Program-made: the position numbers and the translations under genes | The notes under the pieces: model-generated | Told to the model about the DNA's origin: nothing | The model's input: the letters and a program-made list of their open reading frames with translations, nothing else | The model's database searches: none | Shown here: positions 9,932 through 20,527 of the stretch, in pieces | Numbering within the stretch: position 1 is the first letter of the stretch | Layout of the letters: each line of letters starts with the position of its first letter | Assembly: GCA_021613335.1 (NCBI GenBank) | Contig: JAJTWR010000044.1 | Span: 2,934,001 to 2,998,000, forward strand | Source: Whitmania pigra | Lineage: Eukaryota; Annelida; Clitellata; Hirudinida; Haemopidae | Direction: 5' to 3' | Length of the DNA stretch: 64,000 bases

Positions 9932-12900
9932 ATGGATAGTAATGACCTTGATGGTAGCCATGCAGCTACATCTGATGCTTGGGATCAAAATCAAGTTGGA
10001 AATATTGGTGTGGCAGAAACTATGGCCTTGCAACAGCTGCTAAATTCTGATGTAATTCCGAATGGCCTAGGTCCTGGTGAAATGATGTATGTTATGGTTG
10101 GAGATGTGACTTATCAATTGGTTGGACCTACAAAACCTGGTGGTGAAGTCACAATTAGTCCCTTGAATTCAAATATGTCTCTAGAAGATTTGGCTGCCAT
10201 TAGTGCTGAGCAAGAATCAATAAAGCCTGAATTTGGCTATCAAATGCCAGTTGTACAAACAACATCTGCTGATAATACAACTTCACAAAACGAGCTCACT
10301 CAACAAATCATCCAAGCTTCTGGCAATGTTTTTGCATCTAATGATGGGATGCAGGTAATCATGATGCCAGGGGAGGATGCATCTAAAAATACATCAGGAA
10401 GCACCATAAAGCTTGATGGACAGAATTTTGTTTTACAGCCTGGTCAGCAGCTTCCTCCTGAAATACAAGAAATGATCTCAAAGGGTTTGCCAGTTGATCT
10501 GTCAAATTATGAATTTGTTATTGAGGGCGAACCATCACAAGGTATTCAGCAGAACTTTGTTCTCCAACAAAGCTCAGATGAAGTGAATGTTCTGAACAGC
10601 TTAAAAAATCACATTGGTGCGGGAAATGCAATAAATGAACCTCAGCCTAAAAATGGTGTCTATGTCCAAGTCATTACTGCCTGTCCTGGGGAATTTGATG
10701 ATGGTGAATTTGCATACCTTGCTCCAGAAAATCAAGAGCAAGCCTTACCAACTGGACAACCAAGGGTTCTACCTTCAAGCCTTTACATTAATGCATATTT
10801 GGAGTTTTTAAAGAATGGTGCAAAGGTGGAAGTGGCAGGTAGCAAACATTCAGATGACAAGATGGCTGCTGGTAAAAATCCATTTTTGAATGGCCAGCAC
10901 ATTAGTGGAAGATCAATAAAAAGTTAGTGAGTTGTGGAGCATGGTTATAAATTTTCTAATTTTCTTTCTAGCCATATGTAACTTATAATGTATGCTCTAT
11001 TTTATCACTTTTTGTTGATCATTTTACATTATTACAATGTTCAATCATTTAATGATATATTGTAGCTTATTTTCAAGGTTTCTTCATTTTCACTTGTTAA
11101 TGTTTGCACAGGGAAAAAGATGTTGGAGAGTGATGGAGAAGTTGATGAGAAGAATTTGAAGAATGCAGACTTCGATGATCCACTGTGGAAAATCGGAGCC
11201 TACGTATGTCATTTTTTATCCTCAGTTTTAAAATTATTTATTTCAATTCTTCTGCATTTAAGAGTATTCATTTTTTAAATTAAAAAAATCAGAGATCTGA
11301 GGAGAGATCATCTAGAGGCAGAGGAAAGGGTAGAGGACGTGCTCCAAATTTTGGCTCGCCTCAGTAAGTGTCACATGTCTATAACGTCATAATGCATGAA
11401 TCCTGTTTTTTTAAATTATATCCTATCAAAATCAGAAGATCATCCACTTTAATGAATCAACATGATTTGACAAAACTACATGGATTTGGGGCAGAATTTC
11501 AGTTTGAATTTCCTGTATCTTATGTAATGCAGAATGAACCTCACAACTGCAATGTTAGTTTTTTTAAACATTGCAAGATATGGACTGTCTTTAAAACATT
11601 GATTTTTTAACAAATTTGTTTCCATAACAAAGAAAGGAGATTTTGTGGTTGATAAGAAAGATGCTTATAAATCTGAATTTCCAATTTGGAGGATTGAAAA
11701 TGGAAAGTTACTGCAGAAGTTTGAGTCCTTTAATGATGGACGAGTTTTGTACCACAAATCTGCTTCAATTGTGAGTTGGTCTAACAATTTCTTGGTTCAT
11801 ATATATATATATATTAATTTAAAATGTCTTATTGATTTCTGTAAGATGTATGATTCCATGTTCCATCGCATTACAGTATTCTAGTTGGTCGGGAGATATT
11901 AAGGTAAACTTCAAACCAATTCTTGCGGACATAATCAGTGCAGGATCAGCCTCAACCAACAGGAAGCAGGATGTCATTGTAAAAGTCCATGATAAATATA
12001 TCCCAAAACCAGCTGATGAGAGGTGAAATGAAATTCAAATTTGTATCAAGTCATTTGAAATGTAAACCAATTTATTTCAATAGTTTGGAACAGAATGCTT
12101 TGATGCAGTTCTTTAATATTTATGTCCATGCTTTGTTGAACCAAGTATACTCAACAACTTACCTGGCAACTATTCAACAACAAAATGGTAATTATTTATT
12201 CCAAAACATCCAAAAACTTTGCACAGCTCATACATATATTTAAATTAATTAAAATTACCAGTTGAATACCTATTGGAACCAATAGCTCAAATTGATCAAC
12301 TAATAATGGAAGCGAAGCAGGCTGTTTGTGCAGACTTTAATTGGAATCCAGAATTTCAGGTGAGTACTTAGTTTTATTTAATACAGAACATGTATTGCAT
12401 GTCTTCTCTTTTATAGGTAGCTATGATTAGCAAAGTGTTAAAAATGTACAACTATTGATAGTAACTTTATAAGTAATTCAACATTCAGCTTGCCTTAGAA
12501 ACCTGGTCTTGTTATACATTTGTCCCACTAAAGACAGGTGAGCCTATGAAGCTGTGCCAGGTATAAGTATATATTCCATCCTCAGATAAGGCAGAGATGA
12601 ATTAGTTGTGATGTTTTTATAAACAGGCAATTAGCGATGGCTCAGAAGCAAGCCGAACTGTCAAATTTTATGGTCAAGCATATGACAGGGAAAGCCTTGA
12701 GGTCATTCAGGATAATCTAATTGCTAGCAGCCAGGTCAGTGCATTCCACATTACTTCAATGTTAAATATGTTACACAGTTTTGAGTTGATTAACCATCTT
12801 TGCAATTACAAAGCAATTTTTCTGACTACTTTTGCATTATTATTTGTTGAAGGATTTTGTTGTTGGGAAAGCAGCATTTGGAAATTTAGGGGTTTACCAT

Positions 12901-13220
12901 GCTCTACACCATTTCAAATACCTATTGTTCAAGAAATGTTGTGAGGAGGTAAATTGAGCAATTAAGACATCCAATCTCATCATAGCAAGGCATGTAGTAA
13001 GACCATCAACCAACTTTTGTTTTAGGCCCTGTATCACAGCAATATACAAAGCAAAGAAGACATTCCTAACATATGCACCCAGAACAGGATATGGGTACAA
13101 CAGATGTTCAGAGACCTGAAGGGATTGCTGGATAGATACATCATAATAAAGACTGAAGATGATAGCGCAGAAGCACTTGCCACACCAAGCGATCTAAATG
13201 GAGTTCACATGACAGTGTGA
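9932..13220 (+). CDS. QSER1: QSER1/PRR12-type protein with C-terminal DUF4211-like region, 742 aa, 12 exons
   Basis: Exons: 9932-10922, 11112-11203, 11293-11363, 11436-11553, 11633-11770, 11877-12022, 12084-12187, 12262-12359, 12489-12560, 12627-12734, 12853-12948 and 13026-13220. All have GT-AG borders, phases agree, and the sum is 743 codons including the stop. Residues 1-330 are low-complexity, Asn/Gln/acidic and without Cys, like a regulatory activation-type region. A basic SRGRGKGRGRAP stretch follows (around residue 375). Next comes a conserved-looking region with FPIWRIENGKLLQKFESF and YSSWSGDI, resembling DUF4211 of vertebrate QSER1 and PRR12. A helical C-terminal part ends the protein. 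QSER1 is known to bind chromatin and protect developmental genes from DNA methylation. Assignment rests on remembered family pattern, so the symbol is tentative, but the gene model is strong. Confidence 0.68.
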
Positions 13221-13419
13221 CAACAAAGCACAAATTACATTCTGAATTTTTGTAACCTTTTCCAGAAATTATTCATTTTTGTTCACAAAAAATTGTTCTT
13301 TGGAGCATTTAAGATATGCGAACCAAGTCATCTTAAGAGCTTTAGTCAATGCTGGGTTTTGCATTTAATCAACATGGAATTGCAATTGACAATTGAATGG
13401 GTGAGATGGATCTAAAACA

Positions 13420-14460
13420 AATGTTAGCTCATGTAGCTCAACATCAGATGTTCACAAATGATGTTCAAGAGTTTTTTTATTAGAAGTTAGTTCACAATAC
13501 TATGAATAATTTTCTATATTGCAAGTGACATAACAAAGAGCTGGCTGAATGGAAAAAATAAATTATGTGAATGTTAGCTCATATGTAGCTCTACATTAGT
13601 TGTTCCCAAATGCAGAGTTGTTCAAGAGCTTTTTGTATTAGAAGTTTGTATCAGTTATTTCCCAACACTGGCTTGGAATAACTTTCTTTACTTCTGTTTG
13701 CAAAAATAGGCTCATAAATGAAAAATTTAATACAATGCGCGGTATCCAAGTCGAATTGACTTTGCGACCGCGGCTACCCACCGTGATGGAATGCGAAAGC
13801 AATTGCTGATCGAGTGAAGATGCATTACATGAATGTTAGCTCGTATGTAGCTCCACATTAGTTGTTCCCAAATGCAGAGTTGTTCAAGAGCTTTTTGTAT
13901 TAGAAGTTTGTATCAGTCATTTCCCAACACTGGCTTGGAATAACTTTCTCTACTTCTGTTTGTAAAAGATGGCTCATAAATGACAAACTTAATAACAAAG
14001 CGTAATTAGCAAGCCAAATTAACTAATCGATCGCTGACCAAGTGAACAATTACGTGGATGTTAGCTCATATGTAGCTCCACATTAGTTGTTCCTAAATGC
14101 AGAGTTGTTCAAGAGCTTTTTGTATTAGAAGTTTGTATCAGTCATTTCCCAACACTGGCTTGGAATAACTTTCTTTACTTCTGTTTGCATAAATCGGCTC
14201 ATAAATGAAAAATTTAATACAATGCGCGATATACAAGTCGAATTGACTATGCGACCGCGGCTATCCACCAACTGTGATGGAATGCGAAAGCAATCGCTGA
14301 CCGAGTGAAGATGCATTACATGAATGTTAGCTCATATGTAGCTCCACATTAGTTGTTCCCAGATGCAGAGTTGTTCAAAAGCTTTTTTATATTAGAAGTT
14401 TGTATCAGTTAATTCCCAACACTCGCTAGGAAAAACTTTCTTTACTTCTGTTTATGTAAA
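13420..14460 (+). repeat. Tandem repeat of ~225-265 bp units downstream of the QSER1-like gene
   Basis: The phrase TTAGCTCATATGTAGCTC recurs near 13573, 13835, 14060 and 14324, with a diverged start near 13424. Each is followed by CAGAGTTGTTCAAGAGCTTT and CCCAACACTGGCTTGGAATA. Alternating unit lengths (about 262, 225, 264) suggest two unit subtypes that differ by an internal block containing GCGACCGCGGCTA. No coding frame is shared. It may lie within or just after the 3' untranslated region of the preceding gene. Confidence 0.85.
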
Positions 14461-14884
14461 TTACAAGTTTAAAAACAAAAAGCGCATGCAGCAGAGCGAA
14501 ATAGCCATATCACGATACATATCCATAGCAAACCGTTAGCTTGCTTGCTTTCTGGGTCTCAATGGCTGATTTAGCTCAATCGAATCCAAAGATATGATAT
14601 CGTTTTCATAATAAAAATTGGTTATAATATTTTAATAATAGCTAATAAAATAATTATAATATTTTAATAATGTATATGTTTTATTTATACTAAGAAATTG
14701 CAAAAATGCTTATTGACAATTTAAACTTAATTTTTCAACTTTTACTCATCAATCTCTTAAAATTATGAACATGTTATAACAAGATAAATATCACATTTCG
14801 TTTTGGAAGAATGACGAGTTTATTGATGAGAGCAAATTACCCTTCGAGTGCTCTTCAACAAAATGACTTTCCTGAATAAATAGG
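14461..14884. other. Intergenic, AT-rich
   Basis: Simple AT-rich sequence with no gene seen. Its right end is the presumed promoter of the small secreted-protein gene. Confidence 0.5.
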
Positions 14885-14890
14885 TATAAA
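14885..14890 (+). promoter_or_regulatory. TATA box of the small secreted-protein gene
   Basis: TATAAA lies in the context AGGTATAAAAACC. It is 50 bp upstream of the ATG at 14935, so initiation about 30 bp downstream would leave a 5' leader of only about 20 bases. The out-of-frame ATG at 14901 would fall before such a start site, which supports 14935 as the initiator. Confidence 0.6.
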
Positions 14891-14934
14891 AACCTTAGCC
14901 ATGATGGAAATGTCACAAGTGATCACAAGCTGCA

Positions 14935-15548
14935 ATGAAGTTGGTATGGGTAGTGATGTTCATAGTGATGCTAGCAAATGGATTTGAGTTATATACACAC
15001 GAATTACAAAAGAAAGGTGATGAGTATGAACACGAGTTGGTATAATCGTTTTTCCAATTATTCTTTTTACTGGCTTGAACCGCGATACAAATGGATTATT
15101 TCTTAGTTTGAGTTAATTTTTTTATGAATGGTAAAAGTAACTGCTCAACAGTCCATCTGTTAAATGATTATAGATTTAAGTTATAACGATAATAATTATT
15201 TATAATTAAAATGAATTGTGTTGCTAACAGGAGTCCCACACTTATAGAACTTTCTCTGCTTCCATCGGCAATGATAAAGAATCCCTTTCCGAGGTCTTAC
15301 CCAAAATTTGTGCTCTTACGATCTCTACACTTACTTTAAAAAGATCGTGTAAAGATACAAATAGGTTTAATTTTAGATCGAGAAAACGATGCGAAGTGAA
15401 CCATCATGGTTGTGAAGAGGCGGAAGTTATTGAAAAACTGAAAACACTAGAAAGGCTTCGTGAGGTTGGCAAGCGATCGATCGAACATCTGGCTGGCAGC
15501 AAACTTTTCTTGGGACCTCCACTCATGCGTAGTTATTACGATTATTGA
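14935..15548 (+). CDS. Small secreted protein, candidate propeptide, 140 aa, two exons, family not recognised
   Basis: Exon 1 is 14935-15039 (donor GTATAA) and exon 2 is 15231-15548 (acceptor AACAG). Phases agree and the total is 141 codons including the stop. The start MKLVWVVMFIVMLANG is a typical signal peptide, probably cut after ANG or close by. The mature part has four Cys (in KICAL, RSCKD, KRCEV, HGCEE) and several basic sites: KK after residue 26, LKR before SC, RSRKR before C, and GKR in LREVGKRSIEH. GKR is the usual signal for cleavage and C-terminal amidation in neuropeptide precursors. The Cys-flanking basic sites could instead be part of a toxin-like or antimicrobial fold. I know no family that fits. 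The gene structure is well supported; function is unknown. Confidence 0.7.
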
Positions 15549-16643
15549 TAAATCTCAATTTTGTTTTGACATATATCAATAGTGAGTGTTAATTTTGGAA
15601 TGGAATCATTCCACATTAAACGCATTTGGTTTTTAATTAACATCTGTTGCATAGTTAAATAATGGAGACGATGCTCCCATAAGTAACTCGAGTTACGATC
15701 GAATTACAGATATAATAGTCGCTGCTATTAAATTTGACCAGTCGGGAAATGTGTGTTTACAGATAGGACATTCCCAAGGTATAGTAGACCATAGGTTTTC
15801 AAACTGTCCGCATTCCAGTGGAGGGCCGTGAAGGATACGGCAAGCGCCCTGAAACATTCGATAATACTTCTTAGTTTTGGAGCTAACAGTTAATGTTGTC
15901 TCCAAAATCAAACGTACCCGTACTTTCGCGAAAATGTATCAAGTCTACTGTAATTTAGTAGCCATACAAATAAAAACTAAAACCTAAACTCAAACTAACT
16001 CAACCAAAAACTTACAGCAGTAACCTCTAATACTTATGTATTAATTATGTGTGGTATTGCCTGGAAGGAACTGTAACAGATTTCCTGATTTGTGGCACTC
16101 ATCCTTCAAAACATTAATACCATGGAAGCAGCTGTCTGACTTCTTGTCCCAACAAACAAGGCTACTTTTCAAATCCTAGCAATCCATCCTTATCGCTGCA
16201 GCAACAGATTCAGCAAAGATCTTAGGCATTACATTTTCAGACATACCAAACAAATAATAGACATAAATCATGACATTTCAAGTAACTGAATTAAAGTGAT
16301 TGCTTGGAACCATTGATTCTTTTTGGAGTAATTGCTGGTCAACAATTCGACCTAATCATAAAATTGTGTCAGCATTAAATATTAATGCAATCAAATAATA
16401 ATGTAATCAAAATTATGCAAGACTTTTTTTTACATTACAAACACGGGGTTGGCACACGAAATTTAAGCAAATTAATTTTTATTGGCACCCTACTACTATG
16501 GTATAACAAATATGGGCACAAGAGTTTTTAAATAAAGTCTACATTGAATCAAATTGATTTTACTACCATTAATTACTTTGAAATCATTCATATGCAACGC
16601 ACAAAGTTTATTCTTTTCAAAATAAATGTGAAACTATAAGACC
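15549..16643. other. Intergenic between the secreted-protein gene and LIPT2
   Basis: This region mostly holds nothing I recognise. The - strand of 15693-15911 has an open frame with Cys pairs, GACRILHGPPLECG and WECPICKHTF, resembling half of a zinc-binding domain. I cannot join it to other exons, so it is noted rather than called as a gene. Confidence 0.35.
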
Positions 16644-17381
16644 CTAATAAGAAATATGTTCAGTTTCACTGTCTAATTGCAAACGACATCCAAAAACTTC
16701 AGAAAATGAATGTTTAAATGCCAGAGATGTTTCACAAATTGAAACGTTCCTATTCAATTCTTTGCTGAGAGATGTGACACCCTTGCCTTCAACACCGCAG
16801 GGCACAATGTGTTCAAACCAGGTCAAGTCCACATTTGAGTTGATTGCAATACCGTGAGAAGTAATAAATCTACTTGCATGAACTCCTGCAATCAAAGAGT
16901 ACAAACAATATTATATGCTCTCGAATGAATGTTGACATTCCCAACCTATTGATGCTAGCTTGTTATCGTTTACCCAGACGCCAATGTCCTTGGTAGTATT
17001 TGCAACAATGTCAAACTTTTTAGCTGTTAGAATGGCAGATTTTTCCAACAAACAGATATATTTCTTTAATGTCAAGTTGAATTTTCTTAAATTAATTATG
17101 GGATAGGCTACTAATTGCCCAGGTCCATGAAATGTTATAAGACCACCTCTGTTGGATCGAAAAAAATCTGCTTTTAGCTGCTTCAGTTTATTTTCTAATT
17201 CCACAGTATATGATTTATCTCTTATACCAACAGTGTAAACAGGATTATGTTCTAGCAGGTAGAGGACACTATCTTCACCCGAACTTATCATATTTTTTAC
17301 AGCATTACTTTGAATTGCAAGTGCTTTTTCATATCGAATTAAGCCCAAATTTATAACTTTTACTAAAGGCCGAACTGTCAT
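16644..17381 (-). CDS. LIPT2: Octanoyl-[acyl-carrier-protein]:protein N-octanoyltransferase, mitochondrial (lipoyl(octanoyl) transferase 2), 225 aa
   Basis: It transfers octanoate from mitochondrial acyl carrier protein to the lipoyl domains of glycine cleavage H protein and 2-oxoacid dehydrogenases, the first step of lipoate synthesis. Exon 1 is 16946-17381 and exon 2 is 16644-16885. The donor GTTGGG and acceptor GCAG join a split Gly codon. The sum is 226 codons with the stop. LipB motifs are complete: RGGLITFHGPGQLVAYPI, then NDNKLASIG with the catalytic Lys, then ITSHGIAINSNVDLTWFEHI and the catalytic Cys in VPCG. GVTSLSKELNR is also shared with vertebrate LIPT2. The first ATG in frame is at 17381, giving a length close to the ~230 aa of the human protein. 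The codons before it in the open frame contain no ATG. Confidence 0.93.
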
Positions 17382-17420
17382 CCTCTCATCGTCGAACGGC
17401 CTCTTAACAAAGGTAAACAA

Positions 17421-18010
17421 TGTTAAAAGAAATAGTTGTAGATATTAACATAGATATTAAGATAACATTTTATATCTACGTTTAATTTAAATTTACGGTG
17501 ATTAATATTATTGTTATTACTTTTATTATTATTGTTAACTATTATTCTTTTTATGCATTAGCATTAAATAGCATTGACCTTAGCAGATATTACCTTAAAA
17601 AGCGCTCGCCTAGCGTCACGATCTGTAATTCATTCGATGCTTTACCAGATGCAATTATATTATACCCTGGGCCAAATTGACCCCCATAATCATACTCCCA
17701 CGAAAGTAAAGTGTTGAGCGACATAGACATGAATTACTTCATTTTTCCAATATTTTATATGAAACTATAAGCATACACCATCGATTTCTTAAATCAGAAA
17801 AACTTCAACAAGTTAAAAATGTGGTTTGATCAGTAAAAGCTGCATGGTTATTCAATGGAGAATTTAGGGGTGAGCCGAGAAGGACCATGATCCCCGTCAT
17901 TTAGAAAATACATTGAAACCTACTTATCTCGACCTCGGTTAACTCGCTTCACTCGGTTAACTTATTAAGTCGACCTTTTTGAAATAGAACCTCCAAAATC
18001 CCTCTTTTTC
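17421..18010. other. Upstream region of LIPT2 with a transposon-end-like repeat at 17912-18000
   Basis: A block CGACCTCGGTTAACTCGCTT followed by TTAAGTCGACC and GAACCTCCA recurs in diverged form at 22728-22800. Such CGACCTCGGTTAACTCGACT-like strings are seen at ends of pogo/Tigger-type elements, which I infer here. I see no gene in the rest. Confidence 0.4.
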
Positions 18011-18240
18011 ATAGCCACAGAGCCGGCATTCGGTATCTTCCACCAGAATCCACTTCTGCAAATTGTCCCTGGAGGGCAACTGGTCGTACACTGACCTTAC
18101 CCCGTAAGCCAAGTCGGAGCGGGGGCATCTTCTACATGTCGCTCCATGTAAGGGATCGTTGCATCACGTCTTCCCACGTAGTCCACTCACCCTGCTGTGA
18201 CTGCTGAGCTGCCCTCGTGACTCGGTCTTGTTCCACTTTT
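18011..18240 (-). pseudogene. Relic of a non-LTR retrotransposon ORF2 (region after the reverse transcriptase)
   Basis: On the - strand, QGEWTTWEDVMQRSLTWSDM is followed by a stop codon. After a frame change comes SVYDQLPSRDNLQKWILVED then TECRLCG. This pattern, a Trp-rich segment, YDxLPSRDNLxKW and a CxLC knuckle, is common downstream of reverse transcriptase in animal LINE-like ORF2 proteins. One stop and one frameshift show that it is dead. It is clearly more GC-rich than its surroundings. Confidence 0.6.
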
Positions 18241-18747
18241 CGCCTCCTTTACTGAATAAGAAAACTTGCAAACGAATTTCACCAATTCCAAATAATTATT
18301 TTATCAGTGTAGTAATGGTGATGATGATGATTATAATTATAAATATATCGCGACAATAAAGTCAAGACGATAATTAAAATGTGACGACCAAATGACCGAA
18401 CGATGCCAGCAGGGTTGACAAAGCTGTTTACAACTACACGGACTTCGTTATGTCATTTAAGGCAGTGGCAGGACAGGGGGGGAAATTTTAGACTAGAAAA
18501 TCTCCTCATATTTTAAGAAAGTTTGCCCCCTCCTGAATTTTGGCTAGAAGCGAAAAAAGTCTTCTCAAGTTGTGTGATGGTTTTCACCCGTTGAAAATTA
18601 CGTCCCTGATTTAAGAATACAAAATTTCATCAATTGAAATTTTTATGAGAAATTTCTCATGCGGGCATATTTTTCTTCTGGTTGGCTTGCATCTGCATGC
18701 CGCTTAGAATTCTTTGACGTACCGTATGTGGCACGCGTGCCGTAGGT

Positions 18748-19574
18748 CAGGGGTACTCAAACTGCGGACCGCGGTCCACAATCCGGACCGCCGATAGCTT
18801 TTAAGTAGACCTCCAATTATTTCCAAAAAAATAAATTTAAAAATTTAAAAAGTTAAAAAATTCTGAATTCTGGTCTAAGTTTGTAATTGAGGGTCAATAC
18901 CCTTGCTCCAAGAAATTGGTTTTATCAGTTCTGACAATATTTGGATCAACTTACACCTGTGAATCATCATTTTCAACTATGAACATTATCAAGTCTAAAA
19001 ATCGAAGTCAATTAACTGATGTACATCTTGAAAATTGTTTGAGAATTGCAATTACTAGCTATTCTCCAAATATCAAAGAAGTCATGAAGGACAAGCAGTT
19101 CCATGCATCACACTAAATAAAAAGTCTGACTTAACACTTGTAGATTGTTCATCTATTAGAATTAAATTTAACTGAATTTAACACAGCATTTTAATATTAA
19201 TTCATTACTTTTTATTAAACATAACTAAATACAATAAAATTTTAAAATATTATCGACTAGTCAACAATAATAACAAATCTTAAGATTAAAAATCTAACAA
19301 ATCTTATGATAAAAAATAAAATAAATTACTAATATATTGTTCATTAAAAGAAACAAAATATGGAAAATGTCTTTCCAGAATGGAGACAAAATCCAAAAAC
19401 ACAGGCTTGCAGGTGGTCAAAAGCAGGCTTGATTTTTTACAAACTCTTCCAAATGCTTACGACGCTCCCCCAGACTCCCTAATCAGTGCTCGCATGACTT
19501 TGACCCTTGTGGACCTCCACCTTTCTGAAAATAATCTATTGTGGATCCAAGCAAAAAAAGTTTGAGTACCCCTG
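18748..19574 (+). mobile_element. hAT transposon deletion derivative, 827 bp, with perfect 8-bp target duplication
   Basis: The ends are CAGGGGTACTCAAACT and the inverted AGTTTGAGTACCCCTG. Flanks CCGTAGGT at 18740-18747 and 19575-19582 are identical 8-bp duplications, as made by hAT elements. Inside, 18916-19116 encodes the C-terminal dimerisation region of a hAT transposase (STYTCESSFSTMNIIKSKNR, LTDVHLENCLRIA), ending in a stop. The rest of the transposase is gone. A second C-terminal-like AT-rich region follows without coding capacity. Confidence 0.9.
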
Positions 19575-19659
19575 CCGTAGGTTACCGATCCCCTATCTAG
19601 ATTTTAGTAACTGTAAAAATGATTATTTGATTATAGTCCTTCGCATAACTTAGATGATT

Positions 19660-19850
19660 TGGACTATTTTAGTAACTGTAAATGTACTTCATTATATAGC
19701 GCCATATGCATAGCGTCAGAGGCGCTTCTTGAAACCATTTATATAGCGCTCCTTCCCAAGGGCGCTGGCGGAAGTGCAGGCTGGGTTTCGAACACGACAC
19801 ATTACTCTCGTATGCAGGCACGTAACCCATTCGGTCCTTCGCAAGCTTGG
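19660..19850 (-). repeat. tRNA-derived SINE copy
   Basis: Read on the - strand it shows an A-box region GGACCGAATGGGTTACGTG (around 19821-19839) and a B box GTTCGAAACCC (19783-19793). These are followed by CCAGCCTGCACTTCC and a TATATAAATGG-type body. The same order occurs at 36563-36760 and 57200-57335. This indicates a dispersed SINE family with an RNA polymerase III promoter of tRNA origin. Confidence 0.65.
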
Positions 19851-20527
19851 TTGATAAATCCGGCCATTTAGAATGTAATGTAATATAAATATAATTTATT
19901 TTAATATTATCTAATATAACTATTATATGTTATAAAATTTTGTAGCCGCATTTGTTGTTTTTGGGTTCTAGGTCCAATTCATTTTTGAACATACTTGTTT
20001 GTTTGTTTGTTTATTTGATTATAGTCCTTTTCAGCTGGTACGTTTTTATTTTTGATATTTGATGACTGTTAGTAGCTGGTAAATGCCTAGATATTAGAGA
20101 AAGATTTTAACTCTTCACTAAATACATTGTATTTCTTGTTAATACCCCGCATGTAGAAATAAATTGAGCTTCCCTGCATGCCACAGCAGCTTAAAGTAAA
20201 ATATTTTTAAAATGCTAGATCCCATATTAACATATATAAATAATAATTTTACTGATATTATGTATTAACATAAATTTATGGATCTTACGTATTAACCTTT
20301 AACCTTTGTCCGCATCAGTTGTGCAAATAAAACCGTTTACAGTGGTGCCGCGTGGTCTTGTGTCGGTGGGACTTGGTTCCTTGTCATTATTATAAGTTTG
20401 ATAACAGATGGAATTCCAGAAGGCTTAAATATTAAACTAGATTTAAATTTTTGTAATGGAAATTTTATTTTGTATATGAACATTTTTTCTTATCGGCTCC
20501 TTTTACTACCAGAAGTTGGACTGAGCA
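19851..20527. other. Intergenic upstream of MRI1
   Basis: AT-rich sequence with a short GTTTGTTT run near 19995. It probably contains the MRI1 promoter and leader. I see no other gene. Confidence 0.4.

Noticed and set aside
14901..14998. Alternative ATG upstream of the secreted-protein gene
   Set aside because: Its frame ends within 33 codons, lacks a signal peptide, and starts only ~16 bp after the TATA box, before the expected transcription start.
17382..17420. Upstream extension of LIPT2 to 17420
   Set aside because: The frame is open there but the first codon is TTG, and no in-frame ATG precedes 17381, which gives the expected length.
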